Made by a program: the position numbers and the translations under genes | The notes under the pieces: model-generated | What the model saw: only the letters and a program-made list of their open reading frames with translations | Told to the model about the DNA's origin: nothing | Database searches by the model: none | In this document: positions 41,424 to 43,901 of the stretch, in pieces | How positions within the stretch are numbered: position 1 is the first letter of the stretch | Layout: each line of letters begins with the position of its first letter | DNA from: CAWBCI01 sp963787195 | GTDB taxonomy: Bacteria > Bacteroidota > Bacteroidia > Bacteroidales > JAGOPY01 | Direction of reading: 5' to 3' | Length of the DNA stretch: 43,901 bases | Assembly: GCA_963787195.1 (NCBI GenBank) | Contig: CAWBCI010000013.1 | Coordinates: forward strand, 1 to 43,901

Positions 41424-42806
41424 TTACTTCAGTACTTTCAATGTGTAATTAGATTTTCCGGAAGTCCCTTTTAGTATATATAGTCCCTGGGAATAGTTAT
41501 TATTATCTATCGTCGCATTTTGACTATTAAGTTCCTTTGAGAAAAGGGCCTTTCCACTTAAATCATATAAAATTACTTTTTCAAGAACATCATCAGAATG
41601 AACCATCCATTTACCGGGAGCGGCCGTAATATAAAATTTATTTTCCGGTAAATCAACTTCCTCATCTACACCTGAAGCCCAGCAGATCTGAAAATTGGAT
41701 GTATCGGAATTAACGGGAACCCCGCAATAATTTACCTGTACAAAACATAAATCCCAGAGCAGATCGTGTTTTGTGTTTAAGCAAACATACCAAAGGCTTG
41801 TATCGTAGACAGGGGATTCATTTAATTTCGCCCATACTTCCATGTCATGGCACCTCCACTGCCCGTATAAATCATAATATAAATCTACCACAGTATAATA
41901 ACTGATGTTTGCTTTTATATTCCAATTGTAATTCAGATCCGGATATTGGTCCAGCAAAGTATGCCATTCTCCCTGGAAAAAGAACATATTTCCACTTCCA
42001 TTAATAGCCGGTCCCTCATCGACTCCCGCCGGAAAGCCTGTCTGAGTGTTCACATGATATCCGACCCAGAGATATTTACCTGAATCTACACTTACCGGAT
42101 TGTTCAGCAATATTTGGTTAAACTGATTTATGCTGGGAGAAATTACCGCCTGATCATATAAAAGTGTATCAGGTTGCCATGGCCAATTCCCTGACCATAC
42201 TCTGACATTGTAAGAAGCATTTTCCTCGGCAGGGAAAAAAGTTATGCTGTTCACAGTAATCACACTTGTTTTATATTGGGCCAATTGATCAGGAGACCAG
42301 ACTGCGGCACAATCAAATTCAGCCGCAGAGCCGGTTCCAATCGCATCATAATTATAATTGAACGACCAATGAAGATCCTCTTCCAGCTCACCATAAGTAT
42401 AGGGTAAATTCCCCTGTGGTGATCTCCAGCTAAAAAAGCACTCGTTAGTGTCATAGTTCAGATCCGTTGCCGGGGCATATATTACCAGTTCCACGCTATC
42501 ACTGGCCGGTATCGATTCGCCGGCATCATAAAGGGTGCTGACATTAAAAACCACGTATCCGTTCCCCCGCATATATGTCTGGTAAAATGTAGTATCTGTA
42601 AATGTTAATAGACTATCGCCCAAATAGACATTATACCCTAATATTTCATAGGTATTTTGCTGTGGAGGCACCCATTCCAGAAGGATTTCATCACATACCT
42701 GGCTTGAATGAAGACTGTCGGGAGGGAGTAAAGTTTCCTGGGAAAATAAACTTAAAGTTGTAATTAAGGATATCCCACTAAGTAATAATCTTGTAAATTT
42801 TTTCAT
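41424..42806 (-). CDS. Secreted fibronectin-like protein with T9SS type A sorting domain
   Basis: A 460-aa protein with a signal peptide (1-22, cleavage near LFSQ). An FN3-like strand pattern follows (EILLEWVPPQQNTYEILGYNVYLGD), then a beta-sandwich region (about 130-300) with WSGNWPWQPDTLLYDQ and WVGYHVNTQTG, as in jelly-roll or CUB-like surface domains. The C-terminal about 75 residues (KVILYDLSGKALFSKE to YTLKVLK) are the T9SS type A domain; its usual start motif is replaced by FYITAAPGKW. No protease or glycosidase motif found. The upstream spacer (42807-43073) holds no gene. Confidence 0.83.
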   Translation of the reverse strand: MKKFTRLLLSGISLITTLSLFSQETLLPPDSLHSSQVCDEILLEWVPPQQNTYEILGYNVYLGDSLLTFTDTTFYQTYMRGNGYVVFNVSTLYDAGESIPASDSVELVIYAPATDLNYDTNECFFSWRSPQGNLPYTYGELEEDLHWSFNYNYDAIGTGSAAEFDCAAVWSPDQLAQYKTSVITVNSITFFPAEENASYNVRVWSGNWPWQPDTLLYDQAVISPSINQFNQILLNNPVSVDSGKYLWVGYHVNTQTGFPAGVDEGPAINGSGNMFFFQGEWHTLLDQYPDLNYNWNIKANISYYTVVDLYYDLYGQWRCHDMEVWAKLNESPVYDTSLWYVCLNTKHDLLWDLCFVQVNYCGVPVNSDTSNFQICWASGVDEEVDLPENKFYITAAPGKWMVHSDDVLEKVILYDLSGKALFSKELNSQNATIDNNNYSQGLYILKGTSGKSNYTLKVLK

Positions 42807-43073
42807 AATAGCTTGGCTAATAATTTAAATTGACAAGAAAACGAAGATAATAGTTGCATCATAGCCGATTTTTTCAGAAAAAATGTGCTCAGAAAATACT
42901 TTCCAAATATCTGTGCCATTTAAAAAATCAGATATTTAACACCTTCTTAACACATATCCCATCCGACTTGATATAAATTTATGGCCTTTATTTTCAGCCC
43001 GGTCTTGTATAAGTCTTCAGATGTCCATTTTAAAATAATTCCGGGTCAATTATTTAACACAAAACCCATCATC

Positions 43074-43823
43074 ATGAAAAAGTTTTTACTTTACATTTTC
43101 TTGCCATTATTTCTTTTTCAAGGAATTCAAAAAGCAAATGCCCAGCTTTCTATCAGTGATAACGGGGATAATCCCCCCGATAACTCTGCCATTCTGGACC
43201 TTCAGTCTTCTAACAAGGGCCTGCTCCTTCCCCGCATCGATTTTAACGACCGGCCTGATCCGGCTGCAGCCGGCCTGCTGATCTTTGTAACCGCCAATGG
43301 ACCTTATGGCAATAATGCCCTGTATTTTTATAACGGATCAAACTGGGTGAAAGTCAGCGAAGCCAATATTTCAGTAGGTGACCAGCGTGAGGGCGGAATA
43401 GTTTTTTATGTTGATTCTACCGGATTGCATGGACTGATAGCTGCTCCTTTCGATCAGGACCAGGCCCCCTGGGGTTGTGGCGGCACCCTGATAGGCCCGG
43501 GAGCAGAGTTTCCCGATATCGGCTGGGGTGACGTGAATAGCAATGAAATACTGAATAATTGCGGTGATGATCCGATGGCGGCTTTGGTTTGCGACACACT
43601 CACTCAGGGTGGCTACGACGACTGGTACCTTCCTTCCGTTAATTCCCTTCAGGAAATGTATAATCATCAGGATGTCATCGGCAATTTTGATTCAGGGCAG
43701 TGGTACTGGAGTTCCACCGAGCAGGATGAAGGAGGAGCCTGGATAGTTCTTTGGGGTGATGGCTCATCCGGTTGGACAGATAAGAATACCTATTTCAACG
43801 TACGTTGCGTCCGGAAATTTTAA
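43074..43823 (+). CDS. Secreted protein with DUF1566/Lcl-type C-terminal domain
   Basis: 249 aa from the preferred ATG, which begins a good signal peptide (KKFLLYIFLPLFLFQG, cleavage near NAQ). An upstream start at 42981 adds 31 unlikely residues. Residues about 25-95 resemble the head region of Bacteroidota surface or fibre proteins (SAILDLQSSNKGLLLPRI). Residues about 105-249 are a DUF1566/Lcl fold: GGIVFYVD, DDWYLPSVNSLQEMY, YWSSTE, RCVRKF. Role probably surface display or carbohydrate binding; not enzymatic as far as can be seen. Confidence 0.85.
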   Translation: MKKFLLYIFLPLFLFQGIQKANAQLSISDNGDNPPDNSAILDLQSSNKGLLLPRIDFNDRPDPAAAGLLIFVTANGPYGNNALYFYNGSNWVKVSEANISVGDQREGGIVFYVDSTGLHGLIAAPFDQDQAPWGCGGTLIGPGAEFPDIGWGDVNSNEILNNCGDDPMAALVCDTLTQGGYDDWYLPSVNSLQEMYNHQDVIGNFDSGQWYWSSTEQDEGGAWIVLWGDGSSGWTDKNTYFNVRCVRKF

Positions 43824-43827
43824 GCGA

Positions 43828-43901
43828 TCAGGGCCTTACCTGTTTCTGATTCAGCACTGCCTGGGCTTCTTCCTGTGTCCCCAGCAAAATTGCCAGCCAT
43901 T
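43828..43901 (-). CDS. Possible C-terminal end of a gene continuing beyond the window
   Basis: One minus-strand frame is open from the window edge to a TGA (complement 43828-43830) and reads as a plausible helical protein end (WLAILLGTQEEAQAVLNQ). Only 23 codons are visible, so the call is weak. Other frames are also open or stop early. Confidence 0.35.
   Translation of the reverse strand, partial: WLAILLGTQEEAQAVLNQKQVRP

Overview
The window comes from a Bacteroidota bacterium, probably class Bacteroidia and free-living. The evidence is three proteins with type IX secretion system (T9SS) type A C-terminal sorting domains, one broken gene with a CHU_C/gliding-type (type B) sorting domain, Bacteroidota-style TAnnTTTG -7 promoter boxes, and an IS1634-like transposase remnant. 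It can respire oxygen: the left end holds a caa3-type oxidase joined to a b6-type quinol:cytochrome c reductase. No rRNA, tRNA or CRISPR array was seen.

Layout. (1) 1-5505 (+): respiratory operon with coxB (5' cut by the window edge), coxA, subunit III, ctaG, a small subunit IV-like protein, a Rieske protein, and a cytochrome b fused to a C-terminal cytochrome c. Electrons would pass from menaquinol through the b/Rieske/c unit to the caa3 oxidase. (2) 5518-19490: envelope and stress-like genes. These are a CsgG-like/TPR/SH3 protein followed by an LPP20-like protein (- strand), a zinc-ribbon protein, a second LPP20-like protein, a secreted transglutaminase-like/beta-propeller protein, a beta-helix ion channel broken by two frameshifts, a membrane protein, a SUKH-TPR protein, and a double-AAA CbxX-like ATPase with a duplicated N-terminal beta module. 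(3) 19735-24898: a universal stress protein, an FAD oxidoreductase and a secreted protein in one operon, facing an encapsulin plus encapsulated-ferritin iron-storage operon, then a coiled-coil lipoprotein. (4) 24966-30789: a sigma-54 response regulator and a soluble hybrid kinase, a second Usp and a YtxH-like protein, flanked by two inverted copies of a composite palindromic repeat. (5) 30790-43901: a secreted two-repeat protein, an NRDE protein and a run of T9SS cargo genes. These are interrupted by a broken type B cargo gene, a transposase remnant and a duplicated gene tail.

The least explained signal is non-coding. Between about 25.1 and 35.8 kb, six intergenic stretches are built of degenerate repeats with a strict 7-bp period. 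Each has a different consensus, and four abut or cross a stop codon. Two adjoin inverted copies of a 174-199 bp nested-palindrome element. A second point of interest is a 158-bp duplication of a gene tail (36002-36159 and 41173-41330). All three of its coding differences are synonymous, while its non-coding part has diverged about five times more per site.

All functional calls come from reading motifs and general family knowledge. No database search was run.
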